The notes under the pieces were generated by a model. The model did no database searches. It worked only from the letters and a program-made list of their open reading frames with translations, and had not been told where the DNA came from. Source: Pseudomonas sp. MYb118 (GTDB lineage: Bacteria; Pseudomonadota; Gammaproteobacteria; Pseudomonadales; Pseudomonadaceae). From it: DNA of 64,000 nucleotides. Within the stretch, counting starts at the first letter, position 1, and every line of letters starts with the position of its first letter. The stretch lies in the NCBI RefSeq assembly GCF_040947875.1, contig NZ_JBFRXN010000002.1:1488001-1552000 (forward strand), in the 5' to 3' direction. The position numbers and the translations under genes were made by a program. Of this stretch, positions 39,725 through 49,396 are shown piece after piece.

Positions 39725-40624
39725 GTGGAACGGCAACTGGACGCTTACTGCGAACACCTGCGCAGTGAGCGGCAGGTGTCGCCCCACACCCTGTCGGCCT
39801 ATCGCCGCGACCTCGACAAGGTGCTGGGCTACTGCATCAAGCAGAACATCGGCAGCTGGGCTGCGCTGGACATCCAGCGCCTGCGCAGCCTGATCGCCCG
39901 CCTGCACGCCCAGGGCCAATCGTCGCGCAGCCTGGCGCGCCTGCTCTCGGCAGTGCGCGGGCTCTACCACTACCTGAACCGCGAAGGCCTGTGCGACCAC
40001 GATCCGGCCAACGGCCTGGCGCCGCCCAAGGGTGAGCGCCGCCTGCCCAAGACTCTCGACACCGACCGCGCGCTGCAACTGCTGGAAGGCGCCGTGGAGG
40101 ATGATTTTCTCGCGCGCCGCGACCAGGCGATCCTGGAGCTGTTCTACTCCTCGGGGCTGCGCCTGTCGGAACTGACCGGACTCAACCTCGACCAACTGGA
40201 CCTGGCGGACGGCATGGTCCAGGTGCTGGGCAAAGGCAGCAAGACCCGCCTGCTGCCCGTGGGCCAGAAGGCCCGCGAAGCGCTGGAGTTGTGGCTGCCA
40301 TTACGCGCCATGGCCAACCCGGCGGACGACGCCGTGTTCATCAGCCAGCAAGGCCGACGCCTCGGACCACGGGCGGTGCAGGTGCGCATCAAGGCGGCGG
40401 GCGAGCGCGAGCTGGGGCAAAACCTGCACCCGCACATGCTGCGGCATTCCTTTGCCAGCCACTTGCTCGAATCGTCCCAGGACCTGCGCGCCGTGCAGGA
40501 GCTGCTCGGCCACTCGGACATCAAGACCACCCAGATCTACACCCACCTGGACTTCCAGCACCTGGCGACGGTCTACGACAGTGCCCATCCACGGGCCAAA
40601 CGCATTAAGGGCGATGATTCATGA
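39725..40624 (+). CDS. xerC: Tyrosine recombinase XerC
   Basis: With XerD it resolves chromosome dimers at dif. The start is a GTG at 39725 ([17 protein letters not shown]), giving 299 residues. The core-binding N domain is followed by the catalytic domain. The catalytic arginine is in [12 protein letters not shown], the lysine in GKGSKTR, the H-x-x-R pair in [12 protein letters not shown] and the tyrosine nucleophile in TQIYTHLD. It overlaps the HAD gene by 4 bases. Being in the dapF operon it is the housekeeping recombinase, not an island integrase. Confidence 0.96.
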   Translation: MERQLDAYCEHLRSERQVSPHTLSAYRRDLDKVLGYCIKQNIGSWAALDIQRLRSLIARLHAQGQSSRSLARLLSAVRGLYHYLNREGLCDHDPANGLAPPKGERRLPKTLDTDRALQLLEGAVEDDFLARRDQAILELFYSSGLRLSELTGLNLDQLDLADGMVQVLGKGSKTRLLPVGQKAREALELWLPLRAMANPADDAVFISQQGRRLGPRAVQVRIKAAGERELGQNLHPHMLRHSFASHLLESSQDLRAVQELLGHSDIKTTQIYTHLDFQHLATVYDSAHPRAKRIKGDDS

Positions 40625-41328
40625 CTATCCAGTTGATCACCTTCGACCTCGACGACACCCTGTGGGACACCGCCCCGGTCATCGTCACTGCCGAAGCCGT
40701 GTTGCGTGAGTGGCTGAGCCTGAACGCACCGAACCTGGGGGCGCTGCCGGTCGAACATTTGTGGGAGATTCGCGAACGCGTCCTGAGCGCAGAGCCGGAG
40801 CTCAAGCACCGCATCAGCGCGTTGCGTCGGCGCGTGCTGTTCCATGCGCTGCAAGAGGCGGGTTACCCGCACGGCGAGGCGTCCGACCTGGCGGACCAGA
40901 GCTTTGAAGTATTCCTGCACGCACGGCATCAGCTGGACATCTTCCCGGACGTGCAGCCGACCCTGGAAATCCTCGCCAATCACTACGCCCTGGGCGTGGT
41001 CACCAATGGCAACGCCGACGTGCGCAGGCTGGGGCTGGCGGACTACTTCAAGTTCGCCCTGTGCGCCGAAGACATCGGCGTCGCCAAGCCGGATGCGCGC
41101 CTGTTCCATGAAGCCCTGCACCGCGGCGAGGCCACGGCCGAGACGGCGGTGCACATCGGCGACCATCCCGGAGACGACATCGCCGGGGCGCAACAGGCGG
41201 GGCTGCGGGCGATCTGGTTCAACCCGGCCGGCAAGGTCTGGGAGGCTGAGCGCCTGCCGGATGCCGAGATCCGCAGCCTGACCGAGCTGCCGGCGTTGTT
41301 GGCGGTTTGGAACAAGACCCACGCCTGA
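40621..41328 (+). CDS. HAD family hydrolase, YigB type
   Basis: A 235-residue HAD phosphatase close to E. coli YigB, which dephosphorylates FMN-type substrates and also lies after xerC. Motif I is [12 protein letters not shown], motif [11 protein letters not shown], motif III KPDARLF and motif [14 protein letters not shown]. The cap domain is of the helical C1 type. It ends the lptM-lysA operon, followed by a REP pair. Confidence 0.93.
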   Translation: MTIQLITFDLDDTLWDTAPVIVTAEAVLREWLSLNAPNLGALPVEHLWEIRERVLSAEPELKHRISALRRRVLFHALQEAGYPHGEASDLADQSFEVFLHARHQLDIFPDVQPTLEILANHYALGVVTNGNADVRRLGLADYFKFALCAEDIGVAKPDARLFHEALHRGEATAETAVHIGDHPGDDIAGAQQAGLRAIWFNPAGKVWEAERLPDAEIRSLTELPALLAVWNKTHA

Positions 41329-41351
41329 CACACCTGTGGCCCCTGTGCCCC

Positions 41352-41442
41352 CTGTGGGAGCGAGCCTGCTCGCGATGACGGCGCATCAGTCGATGAAGAT
41401 ATTGACTGACCCGCCGCCATCGCGAGCAGGCTCGCTCCCACA
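41352..41442. repeat. REP inverted pair
   Basis: Head-to-head tgtgggagc-type REP copies between the HAD gene and sutA. Confidence 0.9.
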
Positions 41443-41482
41443 AAGGGAAGTCTCCAGCCAATTGGGTTTTTGTCCGCCCATG

Positions 41483-41511
41483 AAAAAGCCCGCAGCGACG
41501 GCGGGCTTTTT
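41483..41511. terminator. Bidirectional terminator, HAD gene / sutA
   Basis: aaaaagcccgc (41483-41493) and gcgggcttttt (41501-41511) form a strong stem with A and T runs on both sides. Confidence 0.88.
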
Positions 41512-41531
41512 CAGCAAGCAAGGGCAGGCGA

Positions 41532-41855
41532 TCAGATAGGCCGGCTGCCGTACTTATTGTCGGGCTTCTTGGGCGGATCGGCGACCACATTGGCCTCCAC
41601 TTCCTGCACCTTGCCACCGCGCGCCAGGAACTCTTCCATGGCCTTGGCCAGGGCATCGCGCTCCTTGTTCTTGGCTTCCACGCTCGGCAGCTCATCGACC
41701 GACACCGCAGCCTTGGCCTTGCCTTTGGCAGTAGGGGCCGGCGCATCGCCGCCGTCGTCTTCAGCGACGTCGTCCGCCGCTGCTTCCAGACCTTCTTCGG
41801 TTTCGTCTTCGTCGCCTACTTCGAGGTCGTCGTTTTCCAGATCATCGTCGCTCAT
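41532..41855 (-). CDS. sutA: Transcriptional regulator SutA
   Basis: A 107-residue acidic, partly disordered protein matching SutA, which binds RNA polymerase and supports gene expression during slow growth in P. aeruginosa. The N-terminal third is a run of Asp/Glu. The conserved core is LPSVEAKNKERDALAKAMEEFL. The C-terminal NVVADPPKKPDNKYGSRPI is nearly invariant in the family. It is monocistronic, with a terminator directly after the stop. Confidence 0.92.
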   Translation of the reverse strand: MSDDDLENDDLEVGDEDETEEGLEAAADDVAEDDGGDAPAPTAKGKAKAAVSVDELPSVEAKNKERDALAKAMEEFLARGGKVQEVEANVVADPPKKPDNKYGSRPI

Positions 41856-41956
41856 GTTCTACCTCATGACTTGCGAAAAGCAGGTTAGTTATAGTCCAGC
41901 TTAGCCGCCTGTCGACGGCTGCTGGAAAAATTCAGTAACCGCTGGTGACCAGCGGT

Positions 41957-42382
41957 TTATGCCCCTTCACCGTACAAGGTGGCGAGGACTTTACGAGCAC
42001 CGCCATGATCACGGTGCTCGCCCAGATAAACGCCTTGCCAGGTCCCCAGCGCCAGCCTGCCTGCCGAAACCGGCAAAGAGAGCTGACAGCCAAGTACGCT
42101 GGCCTTGAAGTGCGCCGGGAGGTCGTCCAGGCCTTCGTCGTTATGCTCATAGCCGTCTGTGCCTTGTGGGATCAGACGATTGAAAAATCGTTCGAAGTCG
42201 CGACGTACCGCCGGATCGGCGTTCTCGTTGATGGTCAACGACGCCGAGGTATGCTGCAGCCACAAATGCAACAGACCGACCCGACATGCCTTGAGTTCAG
42301 GCAGGCCGGCGAGTAACTCGTCCGTTACCAGATGAAAGCCCCGGGGCCTGGCCCGCAGGGTAATCAGAGTCTGTTGCCACAT
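41957..42382 (-). CDS. YjbQ family protein (UPF0047)
   Basis: A 141-residue protein of the YjbQ/UPF0047 family. E. coli YjbQ shows weak thiamine-phosphate synthase activity; the true role is unsettled. The start [19 protein letters not shown] at 42382 is conserved; an upstream in-frame start adds 9 residues only. [24 protein letters not shown] and the C-terminal [15 protein letters not shown] include the conserved histidines of the family. Confidence 0.92.
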   Translation of the reverse strand: MWQQTLITLRARPRGFHLVTDELLAGLPELKACRVGLLHLWLQHTSASLTINENADPAVRRDFERFFNRLIPQGTDGYEHNDEGLDDLPAHFKASVLGCQLSLPVSAGRLALGTWQGVYLGEHRDHGGARKVLATLYGEGA

Positions 42383-42551
42383 ACAGTTCTCCGCACGTTC
42401 GGGGCGCATTCTAGCGCGCTCTGGAAAAAAACAAAGGCCCTGATACGCCTTCGATCACGTAAGTGATTGACCGCAAAAAAACACCCGCCGCAAACACCAT
42501 CAAACGTGTACGAAAAAACCTTTCAGCAGTTTCTTCAATGACAAATCCCGG

Positions 42552-42586
42552 GCAAAAAAATGCCCGGCGAACCGGGCAGTTTTTTG
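42552..42586 (-). terminator. Terminator after amtB
   Basis: TGCCCGG (42561-42567) pairs with CCGGGCA (42572-42578). The run of seven A's on the left is the U-tract for the minus-strand glnK-amtB transcript. Confidence 0.85.
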
Positions 42587-42597
42587 TTGCGCGCGTC

Positions 42598-43935
42598 TTA
42601 CAGGTTGTAGCCGCGCTCGTTGTGAAGGGCCAGGTCGATACCCACTGCCTCTTCTTCTTCGGTGACACGCAAGCCCATGACCGCGTCCAGCACCTTGAGG
42701 ATGACGTAGGTGACAATCGCGGTGTAGATAACGGTGAAGCCGACGCCTTTGCACTGGATCCACACTTGTGCGGCGATGTCGGTGACGGTGCCGAAGCCAC
42801 CCAGCGACGGAGCAGCGAACACACCGGTGAGGATCGCGCCGAGGATACCGCCGATGCCGTGCACGCCGAAGGCGTCCAGGGAGTCGTCATAACCGAGTTT
42901 GCGTTTCAGGGTGGTGGCGCAGAAGAAGCACACCACACCTGCCGCCAGGCCGATCACCAGGGCGCCCATCGGGCCCACGGTGCCAGCGGCCGGGGTGATC
43001 GCCACCAGGCCGGCAACCACACCCGAGGCGATACCCAGTGCACTTGGTTTGCCGTGGGTGATCCACTCGGCGAACATCCAGCCCAGTGCAGCGGCGGCGG
43101 TAGCGACCTGGGTCACCAGCATCGCCATGCCGGCGGTGCCGTTGGCCGCTGCGGCGGAACCGGCGTTGAAACCGAACCAGCCGATCCACAGCATCGCCGC
43201 GCCCATCAGCGTGTAACCCAGGTTATGCGGGGCCATCGGAGTGGTCGGGAAGCCTTTGCGCTTGCCGAGCACGATGCACGCCACCAGGCCTGCGATACCG
43301 GCGTTGATGTGCACTACGGTGCCACCCGCGAAATCGAGCACGCCCCAGTCCCACATCAGGCCGCCGTTGCCGGACCAGACCATGTGCGCAATCGGTGCAT
43401 AGACCAGGGTGAACCAGATACCCATGAACACCAGCATCGCGGAGAACTTCATGCGCTCGGCGAAGGCACCGACGATCAGCGCCGGGGTGATGATGGCGAA
43501 GGTCATCTGGAAGGTGATGAACACCGCTTCAGGGAACAGCGCCGCCGGGCCGGTGATGCTGTCTGGCGTTACGCCGACGAGGAAGGCCTTGCCCAGACCG
43601 CCGACGAAGGAATTGAAGTTGACGACGCCTTGCTCCATGCCGGTGGTGTCGAACGCCAGGCTGTAGCCAAAAATGACCCACAGGACGCTGATCAGGCCGG
43701 TGATGGCGAAGCACTGCATCATGACGGAAAGAATGTTTTTCGAACGAACCATGCCACCGTAGAACAGCGCGAGGCCGGGAATGGTCATGAACAGCACAAG
43801 GGCTGTGGCGGTCAGCATCCAGGCGGTGTCGCCGGAATTGAGGACTGGGGCTGCCACTTCGTCTGCCGCCATGGCCAGGCTTGGCATTACGATGGACAAC
43901 AGGGCTCCTAGCCCTGCGAATTTACGCAGAGTCAT
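42598..43935 (-). CDS. amtB: Ammonium transporter
   Basis: An inner-membrane ammonium channel. The 445-residue product has a cleaved signal peptide (about 22 residues, ending SLAMAADE) and eleven membrane helices. Conserved pore residues are visible in the twin-histidine segments DFAGGTVVHINAG and DAFGVHGIGGILG. It is co-transcribed with glnK, whose PII product blocks the channel when nitrogen is ample. Confidence 0.96.
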   Translation of the reverse strand: MTLRKFAGLGALLSIVMPSLAMAADEVAAPVLNSGDTAWMLTATALVLFMTIPGLALFYGGMVRSKNILSVMMQCFAITGLISVLWVIFGYSLAFDTTGMEQGVVNFNSFVGGLGKAFLVGVTPDSITGPAALFPEAVFITFQMTFAIITPALIVGAFAERMKFSAMLVFMGIWFTLVYAPIAHMVWSGNGGLMWDWGVLDFAGGTVVHINAGIAGLVACIVLGKRKGFPTTPMAPHNLGYTLMGAAMLWIGWFGFNAGSAAAANGTAGMAMLVTQVATAAAALGWMFAEWITHGKPSALGIASGVVAGLVAITPAAGTVGPMGALVIGLAAGVVCFFCATTLKRKLGYDDSLDAFGVHGIGGILGAILTGVFAAPSLGGFGTVTDIAAQVWIQCKGVGFTVIYTAIVTYVILKVLDAVMGLRVTEEEEAVGIDLALHNERGYNL

Positions 43936-43970
43936 ATTGTTTTCTCCTGGGGCGTTGGGTTTGGGGCGGC

Positions 43971-44728
<758 letters not shown>

Positions 44729-44989
44729 ATGCTCGCGCCCAAAGACTTCCTCGACGCCCTGACCGGCACCGCCTCCCGCCTCTTCAGCGGCGACACCCCG
44801 CTGCCGAAAAGTGAAATCGAAAGCCAGTTCAAGATGCTGCTGCAAAGCGCCTTCAGCAAACTGGACCTGGTGAGCCGCGAAGAATTCGACAGCCAGATGG
44901 TCGTCCTCGCCCGCACCCGCGCCCGCCTGGAAAGCCTGGAAGCCAAAGTCGCCGAACTGGAAGCCAAGCTGAACCCACCCAGCGAATAA
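44729..44989 (+). CDS. ubiK: Ubiquinone biosynthesis accessory factor UbiK
   Basis: An 86-residue protein of the BMFP/UbiK (YqiC) family, which supports aerobic ubiquinone synthesis with UbiJ. The N-terminal amphipathic helix (APKDFLDALTGTASRLFSG) is followed by a C-terminal coiled coil (REEFDSQMVVLARTRARLESLEAKVAELEAKL). The family also occurs next to yifB in pseudomonads, which fits this place. Confidence 0.9.
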   Translation: MLAPKDFLDALTGTASRLFSGDTPLPKSEIESQFKMLLQSAFSKLDLVSREEFDSQMVVLARTRARLESLEAKVAELEAKLNPPSE

Positions 44990-44999
44990 CGCCCTCCCC

Positions 45000-45048
45000 C
45001 TGTAGGAGCGGGCTCGCCCGCGATGAAGGTCGAAACGACCTTCAGCCC
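45000..45048. repeat. Single REP copy with adjoining small hairpin
   Basis: ctgtaggagcgggctcgccc (from 45000) is a half-REP with its own short palindrome, followed by gaaggtcgaaacgaccttc, which can fold by itself. Confidence 0.7.
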
Positions 45049-45401
45049 CATCTGTAGGACGTCCCACCCACCCGATCTTTGCCCCCGCAAACATCCAGGC
45101 AACGTCCTACACAAATCTCGTCCCCCGTCTGATTGCCCCCAGACAGTCCGATTTATAAGCTCTCCCAATGCTGAATGTTTCAGCACTGGGTTTGGCGACC
45201 TGGAAGCTCAAGGTGCACCACGATCGTCCGAAGACGGGTTTTCTCCCGGGTTTCGAATCATGGCGGTTGTGCGTGGGGGACCTTCGGGTCTGCCGGATTC
45301 CTTGTGCTCCGGTTCGCCAGCCTGCGTACAACTGCCACCCAATACCTCCGAATGTCGCCCAAACATGATCGCTTCTGCTATCCAGAACAAATCAGGTCTT
45401 A

Positions 45402-45572
45402 ATGAAACTCAAAAGGCGATGGAAGCAGCTTCGACAGATTGTTGAGCTGCACAATGAAGCCGTCCGACTCGGAGGCGGCCTCTCAGCCAACCAACGACGG
45501 TTTCTTGATGTCGCTTGTGCTTACGGCAAAGAACTTGAACCTGCGGGCCTGATGGCAGGCAAGAGAGCCTGA
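45402..45572 (+). CDS. Small hypothetical protein (56 residues)
   Basis: A short frame beginning MKLKRRWKQLRQIVELHNEA, very basic at the start, with a helical middle (LSANQRRFLDVACAYGKEL) and ending LMAGKRA. A good terminator follows 11 bases after the stop, which supports a real transcription unit. No family recognised. The region upstream (45050-45400) has no gene; it reads as a long leader and may itself be a repeated element. Confidence 0.5.
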   Translation: MKLKRRWKQLRQIVELHNEAVRLGGGLSANQRRFLDVACAYGKELEPAGLMAGKRA

Positions 45573-45582
45573 GCCTTCTTCC

Positions 45583-45612
45583 AAAAAAATCGCCTGATGG
45601 GCGTTTTTTTTC
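45583..45612 (+). terminator. Terminator after the small hypothetical gene
   Basis: The stem cgcc/ggcg around a TGAT-type loop is flanked by seven A's (45583-45589) and a run of eight T's (45604 onward), so it may work both ways. Confidence 0.75.
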
Positions 45613-45751
45613 GTCCACGAATCACTCCAATATCGACCCGCAACATCCTGCGAACATTCCCCCTCACCACCACCCTGGAAAACCCCCACCCCACGGCTAC
45701 CCTTGAAAACACCCGCAGGAAGCGGCCTTTCGTTTAGCTCAAGGAACGACC

Positions 45752-45961
45752 ATGTCCCTCTCCATCGTCCACAGCCGCGCCCAGATCGGCGTGGATGCGC
45801 CTGCCGTGACCGTCGAAGTTCACCTGGCCAATGGTTTGCCGTCGCTGACCATGGTCGGCCTGCCGGAAGCGGCGGTGAAGGAGAGCAAGGACCGGGTGCG
45901 CAGCGCGATCATCAATTCGGGGCTGCAGTTTCCGGCGCGGCGGATCACTTTGAACGTCTAA
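45752..45961 (+). pseudogene. yifB: yifB (comM), 5' fragment interrupted by an island
   Basis: The first 68 codons are a clear match to the YifB/ComM Mg-chelatase-like AAA+ protein (MSLSIVHSRAQIGVDAPAVT, LPSLTMVGLPEAAVKESKDR, NSGLQFPARRITLN). The normal protein is about 500 residues and would continue with a LAPADLPK-like segment. Here it reads one Val codon and TAA, and the following DNA is foreign. ComM helps branch migration during natural transformation, so the function is lost unless the gene is rebuilt on excision. Confidence 0.9.
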
Positions 45962-46268
45962 AGGTCATCAATGAGGGGTATGGACACGGTTTTGAGCCCG
46001 CACTCAGGGGCCGTAGCATCTTAGGTATGGACGTCAATGGCTGCGGCGACGTCCACGCTGATTTCTGTAATATTGAGATAGCCAATCTCACTAGCTCGCT
46101 GCGTAGGCAGGCGCGTCAACACATCCTTCAGGTAGGCATAACCGGGCACGCCTGCTCCAAGTGGCTACTTCGATCTTGATGTACCAGTGAGCTGCTATCT
46201 CTCGGGCGACCTCCAGCGTAGGCTTCAGTTTATGCAGGACGCAATCAGGCAACCGCCAAGGAGTTCAC
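45962..46268. other. Island left end, gene-free with transposase debris
   Basis: About 300 bases without an intact gene. It contains the IS66-like scrap described separately. The rest (45962-46083) is not recognised. Confidence 0.5.
46084..46143 (-). pseudogene. IS66-type transposase (TnpC) C-terminal remnant
   Basis: The minus-strand codons read GYAYLKDVLTRLPTQRASEI, the conserved near-C-terminal segment of IS66 TnpC transposases. The following LLPHRW-type end is missing, and no open frame extends it. It is a scrap, not a functional element. Confidence 0.6.
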
Positions 46269-47465
46269 ATGTACCTCACGATCATGAAGCCACAAGCGCT
46301 TCAGCAAATCGCGGTGTTAGCCCGTGGATTGTGGATCGTTGAAGGCCCTGAAGGCTCCGTGCTGGTAATCAAGGCAGGGAAAGAGCTGATCCTGGCCGCT
46401 CAGCAACGGCGTGAATTGAAGCTTTACCTCGCGCCATACAAGGCAGACGAAACGACGGGACTTACGCTTCTCACTGCCTGCTTTGATGACCCACAAAGCC
46501 CGCTATTGATCAAAACCCCACTCATTCCTGGTGACCCTCTCACCGAGGCACTGCAGAGCTTCCCTGACGAGTTCAGTGTGTGCTTTTTCGACGAGCACAA
46601 CCGTGAGCTGTTCAGTTGTAAGGCCCAGGCGAAGCTTGGTCAGCTCCGCAAGGAGCTCGGTACACTCAGCCCCATTGGAGCAGATCACTGGCCCAAGATG
46701 TATGAGCAGGCGGACAGATGGTTCAGCCTTACGACCTATGAGGACGACGCTCGTGCCACAACGGTGTTCCTAGAGGAGGATCTGTTCCCTTCGGACTATT
46801 TGATCACCGACCTTACCCGCCAGGACTTTCGAGGCTCCAAAGGCTTCTCCAATACACAGTTGGAGCGCACTGAGCCGGGTACGTTTCAGGAACTGGATAT
46901 CATCTATCTGCTCCAGCGGGCATATACCTCCGAGCGGATCATCCATGGCCCCTTGAAGGTCTCCGATGGCGAGGAGCTGGCTGACGTAGTGGTAATGGGC
47001 GATGAAGTGACTTTACTGCTGCAGGCGAAGGACAGTCCCAATACCCCAGCGACGTTGAACACTACGCTTGAGAGAAAGCGAAAGAAGGCTACAGGTCAGT
47101 TGAAGAACGGCCTTCAGCAACTACGCGGTGCTGTCTCAACGATCAGGCGAGAAGGCAATCCAGCCTTGGCGCTTGTGGACGGCACGCCCTTGGACATTGA
47201 TCTTGCTGCACGACCCCTGGTGGGAGTTGTCGTGGTCAGAGAGTTTTTTATCGACAACTACGATGAATACAGCACCATGATTTTGAAGTTCATGGATGAG
47301 GTTGGTGTCCGCGTCCTAGCCTTCGATTACAACGAGTTCGAGGTCATGACCCGCCACTGCCCTTCGGAAGATGCACTGCTGTCAGCGTTCTTCCAGATTT
47401 CCAAATGCGCTGAGGAAAGGCGGATCTATCCCAGGCTGCGCTTCACGGATCTGCCGCCGCGCTAA
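46269..47465 (+). CDS. Uncharacterised protein with a nuclease-fold-like core
   Basis: A 398-residue protein with AAGGAG six bases before the ATG. No family recognised. The middle shows ELADVVVMGDEVTLLLQAKDS (about 235-255): a hydrophobic strand with an aspartate, then Q-A-K. This is the layout of a PD-(D/E)XK nuclease core, as in Mrr-like or NERD proteins. A basic helical segment follows (ERKRKKATGQLKNGLQQLRG), then VGVVVVREFFIDN, reminiscent of a Rossmann-like strand. It sits at the left end of the island and is convergent with a regulator gene. A role in DNA defence is a guess from this motif and place. Confidence 0.6.
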   Translation: MYLTIMKPQALQQIAVLARGLWIVEGPEGSVLVIKAGKELILAAQQRRELKLYLAPYKADETTGLTLLTACFDDPQSPLLIKTPLIPGDPLTEALQSFPDEFSVCFFDEHNRELFSCKAQAKLGQLRKELGTLSPIGADHWPKMYEQADRWFSLTTYEDDARATTVFLEEDLFPSDYLITDLTRQDFRGSKGFSNTQLERTEPGTFQELDIIYLLQRAYTSERIIHGPLKVSDGEELADVVVMGDEVTLLLQAKDSPNTPATLNTTLERKRKKATGQLKNGLQQLRGAVSTIRREGNPALALVDGTPLDIDLAARPLVGVVVVREFFIDNYDEYSTMILKFMDEVGVRVLAFDYNEFEVMTRHCPSEDALLSAFFQISKCAEERRIYPRLRFTDLPPR

Positions 47466-47517
47466 ATCGAATCGGACAAGTGGAGAGCTTCTCTGCTCGT
47501 ACCCCACAACTCCCTTT

Positions 47518-47994
47518 CTAGCCAGGCAGTTCTTTGAGCCAGTAACGCCTGACAGTCGCTTCAGGCAAACCCAGCGCTCGACTCACCTCCGCCTTCGACA
47601 TGCCACTGGCCTTGAGCTCTAGCACGGCTCGGATTCGATCTGGGCTGCTGGGTTTGCCTCGCGTGCGCTTTACCAGCCCTTCACCAGCGTCCCAGTGCCT
47701 CTTCAGGCCCTGCAAGCCTCCCAGGGCTATGAAGCCCTCCAAATCCTGCGAAGCCTTCGCCATGACATTAATAGGTGATGACCCATCTTGGAGGGCCTGA
47801 CACAGTGCGACCAGAGCCACGAGGTCGAAATCTAGGGTCAGCGCGATCTTGCTCAGCTTGACCAAAGAGACCTGCGTTTTCCCTTGCTCCAATCGCGACA
47901 GATTGGCTTGGGAACTGATCTCGGCGAGCTCCTCCTGGGCCGATCCTCTAAGGTCGCGCAGAGCTCGGACTATTGCTGCTATCTCGTTCTGCAT
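47518..47994 (-). CDS. XRE-type regulator with a second C-terminal HTH
   Basis: A 158-residue protein. The N-terminal third is an XRE helix-turn-helix (SAQEELAEISSQANLSRLEQGKTQ). The middle carries KRHWDAGEGLVKRTRGKPSSP. The C-terminus is a second HTH like those of resolvases and transposases (DRIRAVLELKASGMSKAEVSRALGLPEATVRRYWLKEL; only parts are quoted as motif: ASGMSKAEVSRALGLPEA). Two DNA-binding units in one chain are unusual. It is convergent with the nuclease-like gene and divergent from the phosphoesterase gene, so it could regulate the latter. Confidence 0.7.
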   Translation of the reverse strand: MQNEIAAIVRALRDLRGSAQEELAEISSQANLSRLEQGKTQVSLVKLSKIALTLDFDLVALVALCQALQDGSSPINVMAKASQDLEGFIALGGLQGLKRHWDAGEGLVKRTRGKPSSPDRIRAVLELKASGMSKAEVSRALGLPEATVRRYWLKELPG

Positions 47995-48170
47995 GCTGAG
48001 CGCTCAAAACGAAGAATAGGGCCACAGCGCCATGCGTCGATAAATATCGAAAGCTGGCAATAATGGCGCTCATCGTTTATCGTGGGCCTACAGATGACAG
48101 CCTCGCCGCGTCCGGGCGACCGGCCAGGGAGTGATCAATTTATTAGAAAGTCGACGTCAGCAGGCTAGGG

Positions 48171-48905
48171 ATGAAGCTTCACATACTGTCTGATTTACAT
48201 TGTGAGTTCGCCGATTTCGTCCCCCCTGTGGTGGACTGTGACGTGGTCGTATTAGCCGGCGACATCCACGTGAAGTCCAGGGGGGCCAGATGGGCCAGCC
48301 TGGCCTTCAGCACGCCTGTCGTCTACGCCATGGGCAATCATGAGCACTACAGCGGGAATATAGATCGAACTCACGGCAAGCTGCTTGACGCTGCTGAGGC
48401 GCACGTCCACGTCTTGGAAAATCAGGTTTTAGAGTACGGTGATGTGCAGTTTCTCTGTGCTACGGCTTGGACAAGCCTGGCCGCGACCGGAGACCCAGTA
48501 GCTGCTTCTTGGTGTGCTCGTGACTCACTGAATGACTTTCGCGCTATCCGTGTCGGTGAACAGTATCGGCGTTTGCGCCCTGACGACCTGATCGCGAGAA
48601 ATCGAGAGACGAAGGAGTGGTTAGAGGCTCAGCTGTCGCTGCCATTCAACGGTAAGCGTGTAGTTGTGACTCACCATCCGCCTCTTATGAAGTTCGTGAG
48701 TGACCAAGGAGCCGATCCTCACTTGCGAGCAGCCTATGGAAACAATTGGGATGGCCTGATGGATTTCAAGATCAATCTATGGATCTTTGGCCATACCCAC
48801 GAAGCTGTGGATGAGGTTGTTAATGGCGTCCGGTTTGTGAGTAATCCTCGTGGTTATCCCACCGAAGAAACTGGCTTTCGGCCAGACCTAGTTGTCAGTG
48901 TATGA
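48171..48905 (+). CDS. Calcineurin-like metallophosphoesterase
   Basis: A 244-residue protein with all five metal motifs of the calcineurin superfamily: SDLHCEF (D-x-H), AGDIH (G-D-x), GNHEH (G-N-H-E), TTHHPP-like VVTHHPPLM and GHTHEAV. Members cleave phosphomonoesters, diesters or nucleotides; the substrate is unknown. It lies in the unexplained part of the island, divergent from the two-HTH regulator, and its GC content is lower than in the core genes. Confidence 0.85.
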   Translation: MKLHILSDLHCEFADFVPPVVDCDVVVLAGDIHVKSRGARWASLAFSTPVVYAMGNHEHYSGNIDRTHGKLLDAAEAHVHVLENQVLEYGDVQFLCATAWTSLAATGDPVAASWCARDSLNDFRAIRVGEQYRRLRPDDLIARNRETKEWLEAQLSLPFNGKRVVVTHHPPLMKFVSDQGADPHLRAAYGNNWDGLMDFKINLWIFGHTHEAVDEVVNGVRFVSNPRGYPTEETGFRPDLVVSV

Positions 48906-48980
48906 AGACTGATTGGGCTGCCGTCGTTTAGCTTTTTCAGTAAGTGAGTAGGTTTCAAATTCGAACGTGATGGAGAATCC

Positions 48981-49298
48981 ATGAGTTGTCTGAATTCCCA
49001 GGACTGGACGGCTGAGGGCGGAATACGACTGCCCAGTCTGGTGTCAGCTAAGTTGGCGATCGCGCAGGCCCATGATTGGGGTGCACTAGTGGACGCGTAC
49101 CTGGTAGATGCAGCTGAAGTTGGCGATCGTTTCGTTGCGTATGTGTATGGCGATCTTTCAGGGCAACTGGTTGATGGGATGACAATTGTCACACCACCTA
49201 GTGAAGTGATAGCGGAGGTTGAAGGCATGGCGTTATTGCGGACAGTGTCAGGCAACGATCATTACGTCATGGTCAGCCGATTGCCTGCCGCCGCTTGA
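48981..49298 (+). CDS. Hypothetical protein
   Basis: A 105-residue protein (MSCLNSQDWTAEGGIRLPSL) with alternating hydrophobic segments (ALVDAYLVDAAEVGDRFVAYVYGDLSG) and no signal peptide or recognised domain. TGGAGAA precedes the ATG. It lies 75 bases after the phosphoesterase gene on the same strand and may belong to that transcript. Confidence 0.55.
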   Translation: MSCLNSQDWTAEGGIRLPSLVSAKLAIAQAHDWGALVDAYLVDAAEVGDRFVAYVYGDLSGQLVDGMTIVTPPSEVIAEVEGMALLRTVSGNDHYVMVSRLPAAA

Positions 49299-49396
49299 GT
49301 GCCCCCGCGTCATCGAGGCCGCTGTCTCAGCCTGCTTCATTAGGCCCCACCGTCATCTAATCCATTAATAGTTAATGTGTGTTTAAGGGAAGAAGC

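Noticed and set aside
39725..40624. Tyrosine recombinase as a possible island integrase
   Set aside because: It is the housekeeping xerC in the dapF-DUF484 operon, far from the island boundary.
42463..43911. 482-residue + strand frame opposite amtB
   Set aside because: An antisense shadow; histidine- and glycine-rich composition without family motifs, while amtB is unmistakable.
45023..45445. 140-residue + strand frame between ubiK and the small gene
   Set aside because: It begins in a REP copy and has composition unlike a folded protein, with no ribosome site; treated as leader or repeat DNA.
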